A DNA stretch of 60,928 nt from the NCBI GenBank assembly GCA_029979265.1, contig JAPOHW010000018.1, positions 1 through 60,928 of the forward strand, given 5' to 3'. The notes under the pieces are model-generated. The model had not been told where the DNA came from, did not search any database, and worked only from the letters and a program-made list of their open reading frames with translations. How positions within the stretch are numbered: position 1 is the stretch's first letter; each line of letters starts with the position of its first letter. The position numbers and the translations under genes are program-made. Source of the DNA: Actinomycetota bacterium (GTDB lineage Bacteria > Actinomycetota > Acidimicrobiia > Acidimicrobiales > Aldehydirespiratoraceae). Of the stretch, positions 8,712 to 20,200 are shown one piece after another.

Positions 8712-9314
8712 TCACCGGTTCGTCGTCGTGGTGCCGGGCGCTCGATCGAACCAGGGGAGCATCCACTGCACCGCCGGCCCGATTGCCACGAGCGACCAGA
8801 CCGTTCCCCACCCGATCGTGCCACCGAGGAGGAATCCGGCGGTGAAGGCGGTTGCTTCGACCCCGAAGCGTCCGCTCCGGATCGAGACACCGCGTTCGTT
8901 GAGGCCGAGCATCAAGCCATCTCGCGGGCCCGGGCCCCAATGAACACCGAGGTACAGCGAGGAGCCGAGTGCCACCACGAGTGGACCCGAGATCGTGAAC
9001 GCAGCGCGACCGACCCAGTGGTCGGGCGAGTCGATGAGCCAGAGCGTCAGATCGGTCGACGGGCCGATCAACAGCACGTTCAGGATCGTTCCTCGACCGA
9101 CCGGTACCTTCATGACGAGGACAACGATGAACACGACCGTGCCCGTGAGGACGGTGGCTCCCCCGATCGTCAGGGTTGTGTGGTCGGAGATCCCCTCGTG
9201 GAAGACCGTCCACGCGCCCTGCCCGAACCCGCCGATGACGGTGAACGCCAGTCCTGCGCCGAAGACGTAGAGCCCGACGACGATCTGGACGAGGCGCCGC
9301 AGCGCATCGTTCAC
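8712..9314 (-). CDS. YczE/YitT-like integral membrane protein
   Basis: The 200-residue protein has five to six hydrophobic helices. It is read from GTG 9314, which overlaps the P450 stop (GTGA). The sequence LGVHWGPGPRDGLMLGLNER, with GAWTVFHEG near the N-terminus and TIGWGTVWSLVAIGP near the C-terminus, is the signature of the YczE family (COG2364). Members are bacterial membrane proteins of poorly defined function, one being needed for bacillomycin-type lipopeptide synthesis in Bacillus. The tight coupling to a P450 is unusual and suggests joint expression. It could help handle a hydrophobic P450 substrate or product, but that is speculation. Confidence 0.82.
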   Translation of the reverse strand: MNDALRRLVQIVVGLYVFGAGLAFTVIGGFGQGAWTVFHEGISDHTTLTIGGATVLTGTVVFIVVLVMKVPVGRGTILNVLLIGPSTDLTLWLIDSPDHWVGRAAFTISGPLVVALGSSLYLGVHWGPGPRDGLMLGLNERGVSIRSGRFGVEATAFTAGFLLGGTIGWGTVWSLVAIGPAVQWMLPWFDRAPGTTTTNR

Positions 9315-10630
9315 TCGGTGCGCTCGACGTCGCCGCCGAAGCCCTCCGTGCCGGACGCACCGGCAGCCGAACCGAGCCGTTCCATGGCAACCGTGTGCAG
9401 CGAGGGCGACGGCGTGAAGGCCACGGGCAACTTCTTCACGCCGCCGATGAAGTTCGAGCGGAGGTAGGAGATCTCACCGGCGAGACGAATGTCGGGAAGC
9501 CGCGTGGCAATTTCGCGAAACATCAGCTTGATCTCCATACGAGCAAGATTCGCGCCGAGGCAGAAATGTGGGCCGCCACCGCCGAACCCGACATGGTCGT
9601 TGGGTGTGCGTTCGATGTCGAAGGTCCACGGATCGTCGAACGCGCGCGGGTCACGGTTCGCGGCGACGTGCCACATCACCACCTTGTCACCGGCCCGCAT
9701 CTGTACGCCGTCGAGCTCGTAGTCCTCGATGCACTGCCGGCGGAAGTGCATGACCGGTGAGGCCCAGCGAACGACCTCGTCGACCATCGTGTCCTCATAA
9801 CGCGCCGGGTTGCTGACGTACTTCTCCCACTGATCGGGGAAGTCGAAGAACCCCATCATCCCGCGGGTGATCGAGTTACGGGTCGTTTCGTTGCCTGCGA
9901 CCGAGAGCAGCAGGAAGAACATGTCGAACTCGTCTTCGGAGAGCCGCTCACCGTCGAGATCTGCCGAGAGCAGCGTGGTGATGATGTCGTCGGCAGGCTG
10001 ATCGCGGCGCTCGGTCTGCAGTGCCCGGCTGTAGATGAACAGTTCGGTGGCGGCACTCGTGGCGTCGTCGGGGTCGGTTGCGAAGTCGGGATCGTTGCCG
10101 CCGATCATCCGGTTGGTCCAGTCGAAGATCTTGGCGCGGTCCTCGATGGGGATGCCCACCATCTCGGCGATCGCCTGCAGCGGGAGTTCGGCCGACAGTT
10201 CTTCGACGAACTCGGCCTCGCCGCGTTCGCAGACCCGATCGATGATGCCATCGGTCCGATTCTGGAGATAGTCCTCGAGCAGTTGGATCATGCGCGGGGT
10301 GAACCCGCGCGAAACGATGCGTCGGAACCTCGTGTGCTTCGGCGCGTCGAGTTCGATCATCAGCCCGTCGTTCATCGCCTGGGTCATCGGATTCGAGAAG
10401 TCCGGCTCCGTCATCTGCGTCCCGGCCGCGTTCGACGAGAAGATGTCGGCCTGCCGGTTGACCTCCTTCAGATGGGCGAGGCGGGTGATCGCCCAATACC
10501 CGGGACCGGCGTCACCCTCGTCGATCCAGTGGATACCGGGATCGGTCTCGCGCAGACGAGCGAGAAGTTCGTGGTGTTCTTGACGCTGAAACGCATCGTG
10601 ATCCCAGAGATCGATGTCGAGGTCCGTCAT
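9311..10630 (-). CDS. Cytochrome P450
   Basis: The 439-residue soluble class I-type bacterial P450 shows all landmarks: I-helix AGNETTRNS, the ExxR motif (DEVVRWAS), and the haem loop FGGGGPHFCLGANLAR with the axial cysteine. Start ATG 10630 gives MTDLDIDLWDHDAF and has GGAG about 6 nt upstream. An in-frame ATG at 10654 is an alternative. A TACGTT hexamer at 10684-10689 (minus strand) could be its -10, giving a leader of about 47 nt. The sequence around HFRRQCIEDYELDGVQM and MLMTPN-like 'ERTPNDHVGFG' recalls the CYP125/CYP142 steroid or lipid side-chain hydroxylase group, but that placement is only suggestive. No ferredoxin gene is adjacent. It is coupled to the YczE gene. Confidence 0.9.
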   Translation of the reverse strand: MTDLDIDLWDHDAFQRQEHHELLARLRETDPGIHWIDEGDAGPGYWAITRLAHLKEVNRQADIFSSNAAGTQMTEPDFSNPMTQAMNDGLMIELDAPKHTRFRRIVSRGFTPRMIQLLEDYLQNRTDGIIDRVCERGEAEFVEELSAELPLQAIAEMVGIPIEDRAKIFDWTNRMIGGNDPDFATDPDDATSAATELFIYSRALQTERRDQPADDIITTLLSADLDGERLSEDEFDMFFLLLSVAGNETTRNSITRGMMGFFDFPDQWEKYVSNPARYEDTMVDEVVRWASPVMHFRRQCIEDYELDGVQMRAGDKVVMWHVAANRDPRAFDDPWTFDIERTPNDHVGFGGGGPHFCLGANLARMEIKLMFREIATRLPDIRLAGEISYLRSNFIGGVKKLPVAFTPSPSLHTVAMERLGSAAGASGTEGFGGDVERTE

Positions 10631-10738
10631 GAACACTCCGAAGGTCGGCATGCGTGGAAGGCGGTTTGCTTCCTGGCAAGCAGAACGTAGCGGTATCCGT
10701 CGTCCGGCGCCCGCCGCCAACCGTCGGCCGTCGTGGTC

Positions 10739-11749
10739 TCAACCTCGGTCGACGAGTTCACGCATCAACCGGTCGACCGCCACCGAGGGGGTGACGGTGC
10801 CGGCGGCAACAGCCGCCTCGGCCGCGGCGCGAGCCGACGCGAACGTCTCGTTGCGCTCGAAGTGGGCGAGGAGGCGCTCTCGCAGCATCGTGTGCATCCA
10901 GTCGAGCAGTTGTGCTTGGCGCCGGGCATCTCGCTCACCGTTTGCGAGCGATTGTGCACGGTGACGTTCGACCTCCGCCCACAGTTCGACGAGTCCGGTG
11001 CCGTCGAGGGCCGAACAGGTCAGCACGGGCGGCTCCCATGCCTGCCCTGCCGGCTGCACGAGATGCAGCGCCCGGCGATAGTCGACCGCCGCTTGCTGCG
11101 CCCGTTCGACATTGGCCCCATCGGCTTTGTTGACGGCGAGGAGGTCGGCGAGTTCGAGCACACCCTTCTTGATGCCCTGCAGTTCGTCACCGGCACCACT
11201 GAGCATCAACACGACGAAGATGTCGACCATGGCGTGCACAACCGTCTCGCTCTGGCCGACTCCGACCGTCTCGACGAGTACGACGTCGTAGCCGGCTGCC
11301 TCGAGCACCACCATCGCCTCCCGTGTGGCCCGAGCAACCCCACCGAGCGTTCCGGCCGACGGTGATGGCCGGATGAAGGCGTTGCGGTCGGCCGACAATT
11401 TCTGCATCCGCGTCTTGTCGCCGAGGATCGAGCCACCCGAGCGCGAACTGGACGGATCGACGGCCAAGACGGCGACCCTGTGACCGGCTGACGTCAGCTG
11501 CAGGCCGAGTGCCTCGATGAACGTCGATTTGCCCACTCCGGGCACGCCGGTGATCCCGACTCGGTGAGCGTCACCGCTGTGCGGCAATAACTCGTCGAGC
11601 AGCGCAGCCGCATCAGCCCGATGGGACGGCAGGGTCGACTCGACGAGTGTGATCGCCCGGCCGATCGCAGTTCGCTCCCCGGCCAGGACTCTGGCAGCGA
11701 GTTCAGACCTCGCGCTGTCACCAGAAGCCGCACTCTCACGAGAAGCCAT
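10739..11749 (-). CDS. meaB: MeaB/ArgK-type GTPase, chaperone of methylmalonyl-CoA mutase
   Basis: The 336-residue G3E-family P-loop GTPase has Walker [10 protein letters not shown], the switch region [27 protein letters not shown] and the base-specificity motif NKADG. MeaB loads and protects adenosylcobalamin on methylmalonyl-CoA mutase and uses GTP to gate cofactor entry and repair. The C-terminal helices ([18 protein letters not shown]) match the dimerisation arm. It belongs functionally with mutB and mutA at 12819-16794 but is separated from them by two plus-strand genes. A TAGCGT box ends 6 nt before the ATG, so this gene has its own promoter and probably a leaderless mRNA. Confidence 0.95.
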   Translation of the reverse strand: MASRESAASGDSARSELAARVLAGERTAIGRAITLVESTLPSHRADAAALLDELLPHSGDAHRVGITGVPGVGKSTFIEALGLQLTSAGHRVAVLAVDPSSSRSGGSILGDKTRMQKLSADRNAFIRPSPSAGTLGGVARATREAMVVLEAAGYDVVLVETVGVGQSETVVHAMVDIFVVLMLSGAGDELQGIKKGVLELADLLAVNKADGANVERAQQAAVDYRRALHLVQPAGQAWEPPVLTCSALDGTGLVELWAEVERHRAQSLANGERDARRQAQLLDWMHTMLRERLLAHFERNETFASARAAAEAAVAAGTVTPSVAVDRLMRELVDRG

Positions 11750-11776
11750 AGTGCGACGCTACCTATGATGCGTCCC
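11750..11776. promoter_or_regulatory. Back-to-back leaderless promoters (meaB / Dabb)
   Basis: TAGCGT on the minus strand (11756-11761) ends 6 nt before the meaB ATG. TATGAT on the plus strand (11764-11769) ends 7 nt before the Dabb ATG at 11777. Only two bases separate the two -10 boxes, so simultaneous occupancy by two polymerases seems impossible. The genes may be reciprocally expressed. Confidence 0.6.
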
Positions 11777-12067
11777 ATGATCCGCCATCAGGTACTCATC
11801 ACACTCGACGACGACGCCAAAGACGTCGCCGACCAGATCGTCGCCGAACTCGCCGCCTACGCACCGACGTGCGCAACCGTGCGCGCCTACCAGGTTGGCC
11901 GCGACATCGGATTGGCCGACAACACCGCCGACGTTGCGGTCGTCGCCGAGTTCGACGACGTCGACGGCTACCAGTTCTACGCGACCGACGAGGGCCACGT
12001 CGACATCATCCAACGCCTGATTCTCCCCAATGCGGTCGGCCTCGTTCGGGCCCAGACAGCGTTCTGA
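11777..12067 (+). CDS. Dabb-family (stress-responsive A/B barrel) protein
   Basis: The 96-residue protein is read from ATG 11777. In-frame ATGs at 11765 and 11768 are rejected because the TATGAT -10 box overlaps them. The layout HQVLITLDDD, then a helix with DVADQIVAEL, then an ADVAVVAEFDDVDGYQFY strand-helix matches the dimeric alpha/beta barrel (Dabb) fold. Such proteins can be small enzymes or stress proteins. One base separates it from the following SDR gene, so the two form an operon that interrupts the meaB-mut locus. The specific role is unknown. Confidence 0.72.
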   Translation: MIRHQVLITLDDDAKDVADQIVAELAAYAPTCATVRAYQVGRDIGLADNTADVAVVAEFDDVDGYQFYATDEGHVDIIQRLILPNAVGLVRAQTAF

Positions 12068-12068
12068 G

Positions 12069-12812
12069 ATGGAACTCGATCTGCAAGGCAAGCGGGTCCT
12101 CGTGACCGGCGGCAGCCGGGGGATCGGCAAGGCGATCGTTGCCGGTTTCCTCGACGAGGGAGCGAGGGTTGCGACCTGCGGCCGTGGAGCCGAGTCGCTT
12201 CTCGCCATGGTCGGCGAACTCGCGGCCCGGGGCGAAATCCACGACCGCGTCTGCGACATGGCCGATCCCGATGCGGTGGAGGCGCTCGTTGCATGGGCGG
12301 CAGAAACGCTCGGTGGGCTCGACATCGTCGTGTCGAACGTCAGCGCCATGAACGCTCGTGACTTCCAGGTGGGCTACGAGGTCGACATCCGTGGCATGCA
12401 CACGTTGATCGAGGCCTCCACCCCCCACTTCGCCCATCACGCCGGCTGCAACGTGATCGCGATCGGCAGCCGGGCCGGATCGGCAGGCACCGTGTTGCCT
12501 GCGTACTCGGCGTACAAGGCGGCAACCGCCAGCTACATGAAGTCGCTGGGGATCCGCCACGCCAAGCGTGGCATCCGCTTCAACTGTGTGTCGCCGGGCG
12601 ACATTCTCTTCGACGGCGGGACCTGGGCCGACGCTCGCGACAACCGGCCCGAGTTCTACAACGCCGTGCTCGCCCAGAACCCCACGGGTCGCATGGGGAC
12701 ACCCGAAGAGATCGCAAACGTCGTCGTCTTCCTCGCCAGCGAACGTGCGAGCTTCGTGACCGGCGCCAACCTTCTCGTCGACGGGGCCGCCACCGACGGC
12801 ATCCAACTCTGA
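12069..12812 (+). CDS. SDR-family oxidoreductase
   Basis: This 247-residue classical short-chain dehydrogenase/reductase has the cofactor loop TGGSRGIGKA, a Ser in AIGSRAGSAG and the catalytic YSAYKAA. The C-terminus FVTGANLLVDGA is typical. The NNAG motif is altered to SNVSAMN. Substrates of this group are hydroxy- or keto-acyl and alcohol compounds; the cofactor preference cannot be settled by eye. It starts one base after the Dabb stop. Its 3' end lies 6 bp from the mutB stop in a tail-to-tail arrangement. Confidence 0.85.
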   Translation: MELDLQGKRVLVTGGSRGIGKAIVAGFLDEGARVATCGRGAESLLAMVGELAARGEIHDRVCDMADPDAVEALVAWAAETLGGLDIVVSNVSAMNARDFQVGYEVDIRGMHTLIEASTPHFAHHAGCNVIAIGSRAGSAGTVLPAYSAYKAATASYMKSLGIRHAKRGIRFNCVSPGDILFDGGTWADARDNRPEFYNAVLAQNPTGRMGTPEEIANVVVFLASERASFVTGANLLVDGAATDGIQL

Positions 12813-12818
12813 CCGGGC

Positions 12819-14951
<2,133 letters not shown>

Positions 14952-15015
14952 CGAGCGCTCCGTTGCGTTGTGCCGTCTCGCGGTACAGCCCGGCCGATCT
15001 TCGTGCGGGCGCCCA

Positions 15016-16794
15016 TCAGCCGAGCCCCAGTCGCTCATGGAGATCAGCGAGTGCCGACAGCACATCGATGCCGATGTGGAGGAAGGCGTCGACGCCCGCC
15101 GACTCGAGATCGGCCCGCCGATCGCCGGGGTTGCCGGCGATCGCCACGAACGTTGCGCCTGCATCCTTGAGGGCGGTGACGGTGGCGGTTGCGCGCTCGG
15201 CGTAGACGGCGTCGGACGAACACACGACAGCGACGGATGCGCCGGTCGCCTCGAATCGCGCTGCCGCCTCGATCGGCGAGGCGGCACCATCGCCATCACC
15301 GCCGACGACGGTGAGCCCACCGACGGCCAACAGGTTGGTGATCCACGTCGATCGGGCGGTGTGTTCGGCCAGCGCACCGAGGGCGGCCAGGTGCACGGTC
15401 GGGTCGACACCGGCCGATCGCGATCGATCGGCTGCGTCGCGGAGCGCTTCGAACGGAGCGGCAGGTCGCCGTACCGGGAATGCACCCTGTCCCCCACCAC
15501 TGACGGCAAGTGCTGCTGGCCCGGTGTCGGGGAACTCCGACACACCGGTCACCGGTTCGCGTCGGGTCGCCAACCCGCCGAGACGGGATTCCCACGACGC
15601 CTTCACAGCATCGGCGACCGCCCCCGATTCGAGCACCGACGCCATCCCACCGGCTGCCTCGACCTCCTGGAAGGCAATCCAACCGGCCTCCAGCAGTCGC
15701 TGGGTGAGCGACTCGACGAAACCGGAACCCGCAGCCGGATCGACCAGGCGGTTGATGCCGCATTCGTCGATCAGGAGATGCTGGATGTTGCGGGCGTTGC
15801 GGCGAGCCAGTGCCGAGTCAGAGCCGTCATAAGGCAGCACGGTCACTGCATCGGCGCCTCCGACGCCCGCGGCAAAGGCAGCGGTGGTCGAGCGAAGCAT
15901 GTTCACCGCCGGGTCACGCTGCGAGAACATCGATGCCGCTGTCACCGCATGGAACGGCGACACTGCATCGGGAGCACCGGATGCGGTGAGCACCGCCGAC
16001 CATGCCGTGCGGGCCGCGCGCAGGCGGGCGATGGTCAGGAACTGATCGGCGTCGGTGGCGACCCGAAAGCCGATCGTGGCGGCGGCACGTTCGACCGTCA
16101 GACCGGCATCCACCAGGGCCCGAAGCGTTGCGACACCGGTCGCCAACATCCAGCCGAGTTCCTGCACCTCATGGGCGCCGGCATCGACGTAGCGGGTCGT
16201 GTCGACGGTGCACCCAACGACCTTCGGATGCGACTCGGCAATCGATGCTACGAAGGCAGCGCACCCAGCAACATCGGCCACCGAGCCGTTGCGTGCGAAT
16301 GCACCGATCGGGTCGAGCCCGAGCCAACTGCGCGACGTGGTCGCGTTCCCAGCCTCGTCGAGGAGCGCGACCAGCGCCTTCGCCGCCTCGAGATCAGCAT
16401 GGGGGGCAAGTGCCACCGGGGCAATGTCGAGGAACACGCCCTCCAGGGCGTCTCCCAGCGTGGCGAGTGTCCACGAGTCGGTTGGTGGCCCGAGCTCGAT
16501 GGACGTGACACCGTGTTCGAGGTCGTCCAGCACCTTTGCCGCGCACACAGTTGGGTCGCTGGCGTCATGGCGCTGGCGGATGTCCCATCCGTAGGCGACA
16601 CGATGCGGATCGGCGGGAAGCAGAGCAACCGCCGGGCCTGGCTCGTAGAGCGGCTCGATGTCGAGGCCGCCGCGGGTCTGACCTACCAGTACCTTCTCGA
16701 ACGACGCTCCCTTGAGGACGCCGTCGACCGCGTTGCGCCAATCGGCCGCGGTCGCCGGTTGGTCGTCGAGGCGGAACAGCTGGTCGCTCGTCAT
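15016..16794 (-). CDS. mutA: Methylmalonyl-CoA mutase small subunit
   Basis: The 592-residue partner of MutB is homologous along its length but degenerate, as expected: the C-terminal B12-like domain lacks the D-x-H-x-x-G ligand (it reads [13 protein letters not shown]). It keeps the barrel stretches [42 protein letters not shown] and [16 protein letters not shown]. The small subunit is structural and does not bind cobalamin. The TAGATT box on the minus strand (16803-16808) ends 8 nt before ATG 16794, so the operon probably begins leaderless here. It is divergent from the amidohydrolase-fold gene at 16917. I see no cobalamin riboswitch in the 122-bp gap. Confidence 0.95.
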   Translation of the reverse strand: MTSDQLFRLDDQPATAADWRNAVDGVLKGASFEKVLVGQTRGGLDIEPLYEPGPAVALLPADPHRVAYGWDIRQRHDASDPTVCAAKVLDDLEHGVTSIELGPPTDSWTLATLGDALEGVFLDIAPVALAPHADLEAAKALVALLDEAGNATTSRSWLGLDPIGAFARNGSVADVAGCAAFVASIAESHPKVVGCTVDTTRYVDAGAHEVQELGWMLATGVATLRALVDAGLTVERAAATIGFRVATDADQFLTIARLRAARTAWSAVLTASGAPDAVSPFHAVTAASMFSQRDPAVNMLRSTTAAFAAGVGGADAVTVLPYDGSDSALARRNARNIQHLLIDECGINRLVDPAAGSGFVESLTQRLLEAGWIAFQEVEAAGGMASVLESGAVADAVKASWESRLGGLATRREPVTGVSEFPDTGPAALAVSGGGQGAFPVRRPAAPFEALRDAADRSRSAGVDPTVHLAALGALAEHTARSTWITNLLAVGGLTVVGGDGDGAASPIEAAARFEATGASVAVVCSSDAVYAERATATVTALKDAGATFVAIAGNPGDRRADLESAGVDAFLHIGIDVLSALADLHERLGLG

Positions 16795-16916
16795 CGCTGC
16801 TCAATCTAGGGGCGTCGACGGTCGGTCCCGAAGTTAGAAGGGACCGAGCTGCGCAACGATGCAAGCGGCCGTGCATCATTCGCACCCCCGAACGCCGGCC
16901 CGGTACCGTCGGCTCC
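16795..16916. promoter_or_regulatory. Divergent leaderless promoters (mutA / amidohydrolase-fold gene)
   Basis: TAGATT (minus, 16803-16808) lies 8 nt before the mutA ATG, and TACCGT (plus, 16904-16909) lies 7 nt before ATG 16917. I see no clear operator or riboswitch between them. Confidence 0.55.
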
Positions 16917-17780
16917 ATGGGCATCCCCTCCGGAATCGGGATCATCGACACGATGATCGGCTTCCCCGACCGAGATTTCGCCGTCTACGACTTCATCCGC
17001 AACCAGCTCAAGGATCAGGAGTCGACAGACTTCGAGTTTCCGGTCGAGTACATGTTCAAGAACGTGCCGAAAGAGCTGTACGGCGAGCAGGCAGATCCTG
17101 TCGAGGTCACCCTCGGGGAGATGGACCGGTTCGGCATCGCCGTTGGTCTCATCGGCTGCGAAGGCGAGCAATCTCAGCGGGCGCTGACCGCGCATCCCGA
17201 CCGGTTCGTGGCCATGGCCAACGTCGACCCGAACGACGTGATGGGCGAGGTCCGCAAAATCCGCCGCCTCTACGACGAGTGGGACATCCGGGCGGTCGGC
17301 ACGTTCCCGGTCGGGTGCACGCCGCAAGTCGACATCGGCGACGCGAAGTACTACCCGATCTACGCCACCTGCTGTGAGCTCGACATCCCGATCTTCGTCT
17401 GTGCCGGTGTGCCAGGCCCGAGACTGCCGATGAAGCCCCAGCTGGTCGAGCAGATCGACCAGGTCATGTACGACTTCCCCGAACTCGTCTTCGTCACCAG
17501 ACACGGCTGTGAGCCGTGGGACGAATTGATGGTCAAGCTCATGCTGAAGTGGCCGGGGCTGCACTATTCGACGTCGGCGTTCGCCCCCAAGTACTACCCC
17601 CAGTCGATCATCGACTACGCCAACACCCGCGGTGCCGACAAGATCATCTACGCCGGCTACTTCCCGATGGGCCTGTCACTAGAACGCATCATGGATGACA
17701 TGGTCCACGTGCCATTCAACGACGACGTCTGGCCGAAGTTTCTCCGCACCAACGCTGCTCGAATCCTTCGCCTCGACTGA
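16917..17780 (+). CDS. Amidohydrolase-2-fold protein lacking metal ligands (paralogue of 44913-45815)
   Basis: The 287-residue protein has the layout of the amidohydrolase_2 (decarboxylase-like) TIM-barrel family, with HPDRFVAMANVDP, FVTRHGCEPWDELMVKL and LKWPGLHYSTSAFAPK. The canonical N-terminal D-x-H-x-H is replaced by IIDTMIGFPD, and the usual 'GSDYP' loop carrying the last metal ligand is AGYFPMG. It may therefore not bind a catalytic metal at all. A second copy in this window has the same substitutions, so they are conserved rather than random decay. A TACCGT box ends 7 nt before the ATG. Tail-to-tail with the acyl-CoA ligase gene. Function unknown; either a non-hydrolytic enzyme or a binding protein. 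Confidence 0.75.
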   Translation: MGIPSGIGIIDTMIGFPDRDFAVYDFIRNQLKDQESTDFEFPVEYMFKNVPKELYGEQADPVEVTLGEMDRFGIAVGLIGCEGEQSQRALTAHPDRFVAMANVDPNDVMGEVRKIRRLYDEWDIRAVGTFPVGCTPQVDIGDAKYYPIYATCCELDIPIFVCAGVPGPRLPMKPQLVEQIDQVMYDFPELVFVTRHGCEPWDELMVKLMLKWPGLHYSTSAFAPKYYPQSIIDYANTRGADKIIYAGYFPMGLSLERIMDDMVHVPFNDDVWPKFLRTNAARILRLD

Positions 17781-17786
17781 GCCCGG

Positions 17787-19337
17787 TCAGATCGAACGCC
17801 CAGAAGCTGCCCAATACTCGTCCTTGAGCAGCCGCTTGTAGAGCTTGCCGGTCGGGTGGCGCGGCAGTTCCTCGCGAAAGTCGACCGAACGGGGGCATTT
17901 CACATCGGCCAGGTGTTCCTTGGTGTAGGCGATGAGCTCACGGGCGAGTGCCGCCGCGGCATCGTCGTCGACCGGCATCTCGGCGGGCTGGACCACCGCC
18001 TTCACCTCTTCACCGAAGTCGTCGTTCGGCACACCGAACACGGCGACATCGGCGACCTTGGGGTGCATGGTGAGCACGTCCTCGGTCTCCTGGGGGTACA
18101 CGTTCACCCCGCCGGTGATGATCATGTACGCCTTGCGGTCGGTCAGGTAGAGGAACCCGTCGTCGTCAACCCGGCCGACGTCACCGAGCGTCGACCACCC
18201 GTTCGCAAGGCGCGAGGAGGCTGTCTTCTCCGGGTCGCCGTGGTACTCGAACTGGTTGTCGGACTCGAAGTAGATGGTGCCCTCTTCACCGACCGGAACC
18301 TCTTCGCCTTCTTCGCTCATGATGTGGATGATGCCGGTGACCGCCACGCCCACAGTGCCGGGATGGGCGAGCCACTGTTCGCTGTTGCAGTAGACGAAGC
18401 CGTTGCCCTCGGTGCCGGCGTAGTACTCGTGGATGATCGGGCCCCACCAGTCGATCATCTTGTGCTTCACGTCGACGGGGCACGGTGCGGCGGCGTGGAC
18501 ACATGCCTGCAACGACGAGACGTCGTACTGCTCGCGAACGGCATCGTCGAGCTTCAGCATGCGGACGAACATTGTGGGCACGACCTGCGAGACCGTGATC
18601 GTGTAGTCCTGGATGAAGCGCAGATAGGCCTCCGGGTCGAACTTCTCCATCACATATGTCGTGCCACCGGTGACATGAATGCCGAGATTGAAGCGGAGTG
18701 GAGCGGCATGGTAGAGCGGCGCGGGCGACAGGTACCGACTCTGTTCGCCGAAGCCGAACAGCATCGTGCCGAGCGTGGCGACGCTGGTGTCGCCCTCCTC
18801 GAGTGGCGTCGGCTGCGTTGCCGGCAGCACCCCTTTCGGGCGACCGGTCGTTCCTGAGCTGTACAACATGTCGCGCCCGGCGATCCGATGCTCGAGCGGC
18901 TCGGGTGACGCGTTGGCGATGGCGTCCTCGTAGCTGTCATAGCCGTCCAGTGGCCCACCCATCGAGAGGCGCAGTTCGACGTTCGGCATCTGATCGAGGA
19001 GTTCCCCGGCCTGATCGGCCTTGTACGGGCTGGTGATGAAGACCTTGGCGCCGCAGTTGTCGATGATGTACGCCATCTCCTCGGTGGTGAGTCGACTGCT
19101 CATGGCCGTGTAGATCAGGCCGGCGTAGGTGGCCCCCCAGCACAGCGCCAGGAAGTTGGCGTTGTTCTCGAGGCAGAACGCGATGTGGTCGCCCGGCTGC
19201 AACCCGATGTCGCGAAAGACGTTCGACACGCGGTTTGCGTGGTCGTCGAGTTCGGCGTAGGTGAGAGTTTCGCCCGTTTCCGCCATGACGATGGCGGGAT
19301 GGTCGGGGCGGGTGGCGGCGTGTGCTCCGGGATACAT
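17787..19337 (-). CDS. Acyl-CoA synthetase (AMP-forming, FadD-like)
   Basis: The 516-residue ANL-superfamily ligase is read from ATG 19337, which has TACGTT ending 7 nt upstream; the longer frame beyond this overlaps the SDR gene. Motifs in order: AMP-binding loop YSSGTTGRPKG (about residue 177), YYAGTEGNG, the hinge region TLGDVGRVDDDGFLYLTDR, GVNVYPQETEDVL, and the C-terminal catalytic lysine in PTGKLYKRLLKDEYW. It would activate a fatty, aromatic or side-chain acid to its CoA thioester. The wider neighbourhood of thiolase, SDRs and mutase suggests beta-oxidation of a carboxylate substrate. A decayed relative lies at 34919-35130. Confidence 0.92.
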   Translation of the reverse strand: MYPGAHAATRPDHPAIVMAETGETLTYAELDDHANRVSNVFRDIGLQPGDHIAFCLENNANFLALCWGATYAGLIYTAMSSRLTTEEMAYIIDNCGAKVFITSPYKADQAGELLDQMPNVELRLSMGGPLDGYDSYEDAIANASPEPLEHRIAGRDMLYSSGTTGRPKGVLPATQPTPLEEGDTSVATLGTMLFGFGEQSRYLSPAPLYHAAPLRFNLGIHVTGGTTYVMEKFDPEAYLRFIQDYTITVSQVVPTMFVRMLKLDDAVREQYDVSSLQACVHAAAPCPVDVKHKMIDWWGPIIHEYYAGTEGNGFVYCNSEQWLAHPGTVGVAVTGIIHIMSEEGEEVPVGEEGTIYFESDNQFEYHGDPEKTASSRLANGWSTLGDVGRVDDDGFLYLTDRKAYMIITGGVNVYPQETEDVLTMHPKVADVAVFGVPNDDFGEEVKAVVQPAEMPVDDDAAAALARELIAYTKEHLADVKCPRSVDFREELPRHPTGKLYKRLLKDEYWAASGRSI

Positions 19338-19362
19338 GGCGAGCAACGTACTCGCCACAGGC

Positions 19363-20157
19363 TCACAGCGTGAAGCCACCGTCGACGTCGAGATGCTGTC
19401 CTGTGATGAAACGAGCCCGCTGCGAGGCCAGAAAGCAGACGGCCTCTGCAATGTCGGTCGCCGAACCGAAGCGCCGCAGGGCGATGTTGGACCGAGCCGC
19501 ATCGAGCGCGGCGTCGTCGAGGTCACCACTTGCGATCAACCGCTCGGCCATGCCGTCGAGCATCATCCCCGGGCCCACTGTGTTGGCTCGAACCCCGAAT
19601 CGGCCCTCCTCGGCGGCGACGCCGCGAACTGCCGCCTCGACTGCAGCCTTCGGAATCGACGACAGGCCGTCGCGAACGGGATAGCGGCGGGTGGCGGCGG
19701 TGGTGACGGCCACGATCGATCCCTCGAGGTGGCGGAGATGGGGCAGCGCAGGCGCGACGACGGCGAAGAAACCTGCGGCGTCGACATCGAGTTGCTCCTG
19801 CATCTCGGATGCCGTCACCTTCGACAGGTGTTTCTGCGGCACATGGGGCCCGGCTGCGTACACGAGGGTGTGAATCCCGTCAGCGGCCTCGGCGATCGTG
19901 TCGATCGCCTGTCCGCAGCCGTCGTGATTGCGCAGATCGAGGCCGATCGTCCACGCCTGTCTGCCGAAGTCGGCAACGGCCTCGGCCAGATCGACGGCCG
20001 CTTGTTCGTTGTGCCGATAGGTGAACGCAACATCACTCCCGCGGGCTGCGAGGGCGCGAACGATCGCAGCACCGAGTCCACCGCTCCCTCCGACGACGAA
20101 CGCCGTGCCCTGCCGGTTTGCGAAGTCGTCGGAGAGGTCGAGGCCGTGCTCGGTCAT
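19363..20157 (-). CDS. SDR-family protein lacking the catalytic tyrosine
   Basis: This 264-residue Rossmann protein has a good nucleotide loop (VVGGSGGLGAAI) and the usual C-terminal RARFITGQHLDVDGGF. However, the Tyr of the Y-x-x-x-K motif is replaced: the segment reads GLSSIPKAAVE, with Ser at the Tyr position, and the catalytic Ser region is VTTAATRRY. The protein may use a different acid or be a non-classical enoyl-reductase-type member. ATG 20157 is preferred; 20175 is an alternative. It lies 25 bp upstream of the ligase, which has its own -10 box. The substrate is unknown. Confidence 0.78.
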   Translation of the reverse strand: MTEHGLDLSDDFANRQGTAFVVGGSGGLGAAIVRALAARGSDVAFTYRHNEQAAVDLAEAVADFGRQAWTIGLDLRNHDGCGQAIDTIAEAADGIHTLVYAAGPHVPQKHLSKVTASEMQEQLDVDAAGFFAVVAPALPHLRHLEGSIVAVTTAATRRYPVRDGLSSIPKAAVEAAVRGVAAEEGRFGVRANTVGPGMMLDGMAERLIASGDLDDAALDAARSNIALRRFGSATDIAEAVCFLASQRARFITGQHLDVDGGFTL

Positions 20158-20200
20158 GCCGTAAGCGTGGCCCATCCAAGCGACCCGTGCGAGTCGACCG

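Noticed and set aside
16795..16916. Cobalamin riboswitch before mutA
   Set aside because: No B12-box-like sequence or multi-stem structure is visible, and the TAGATT box leaves no room for a leader RNA.
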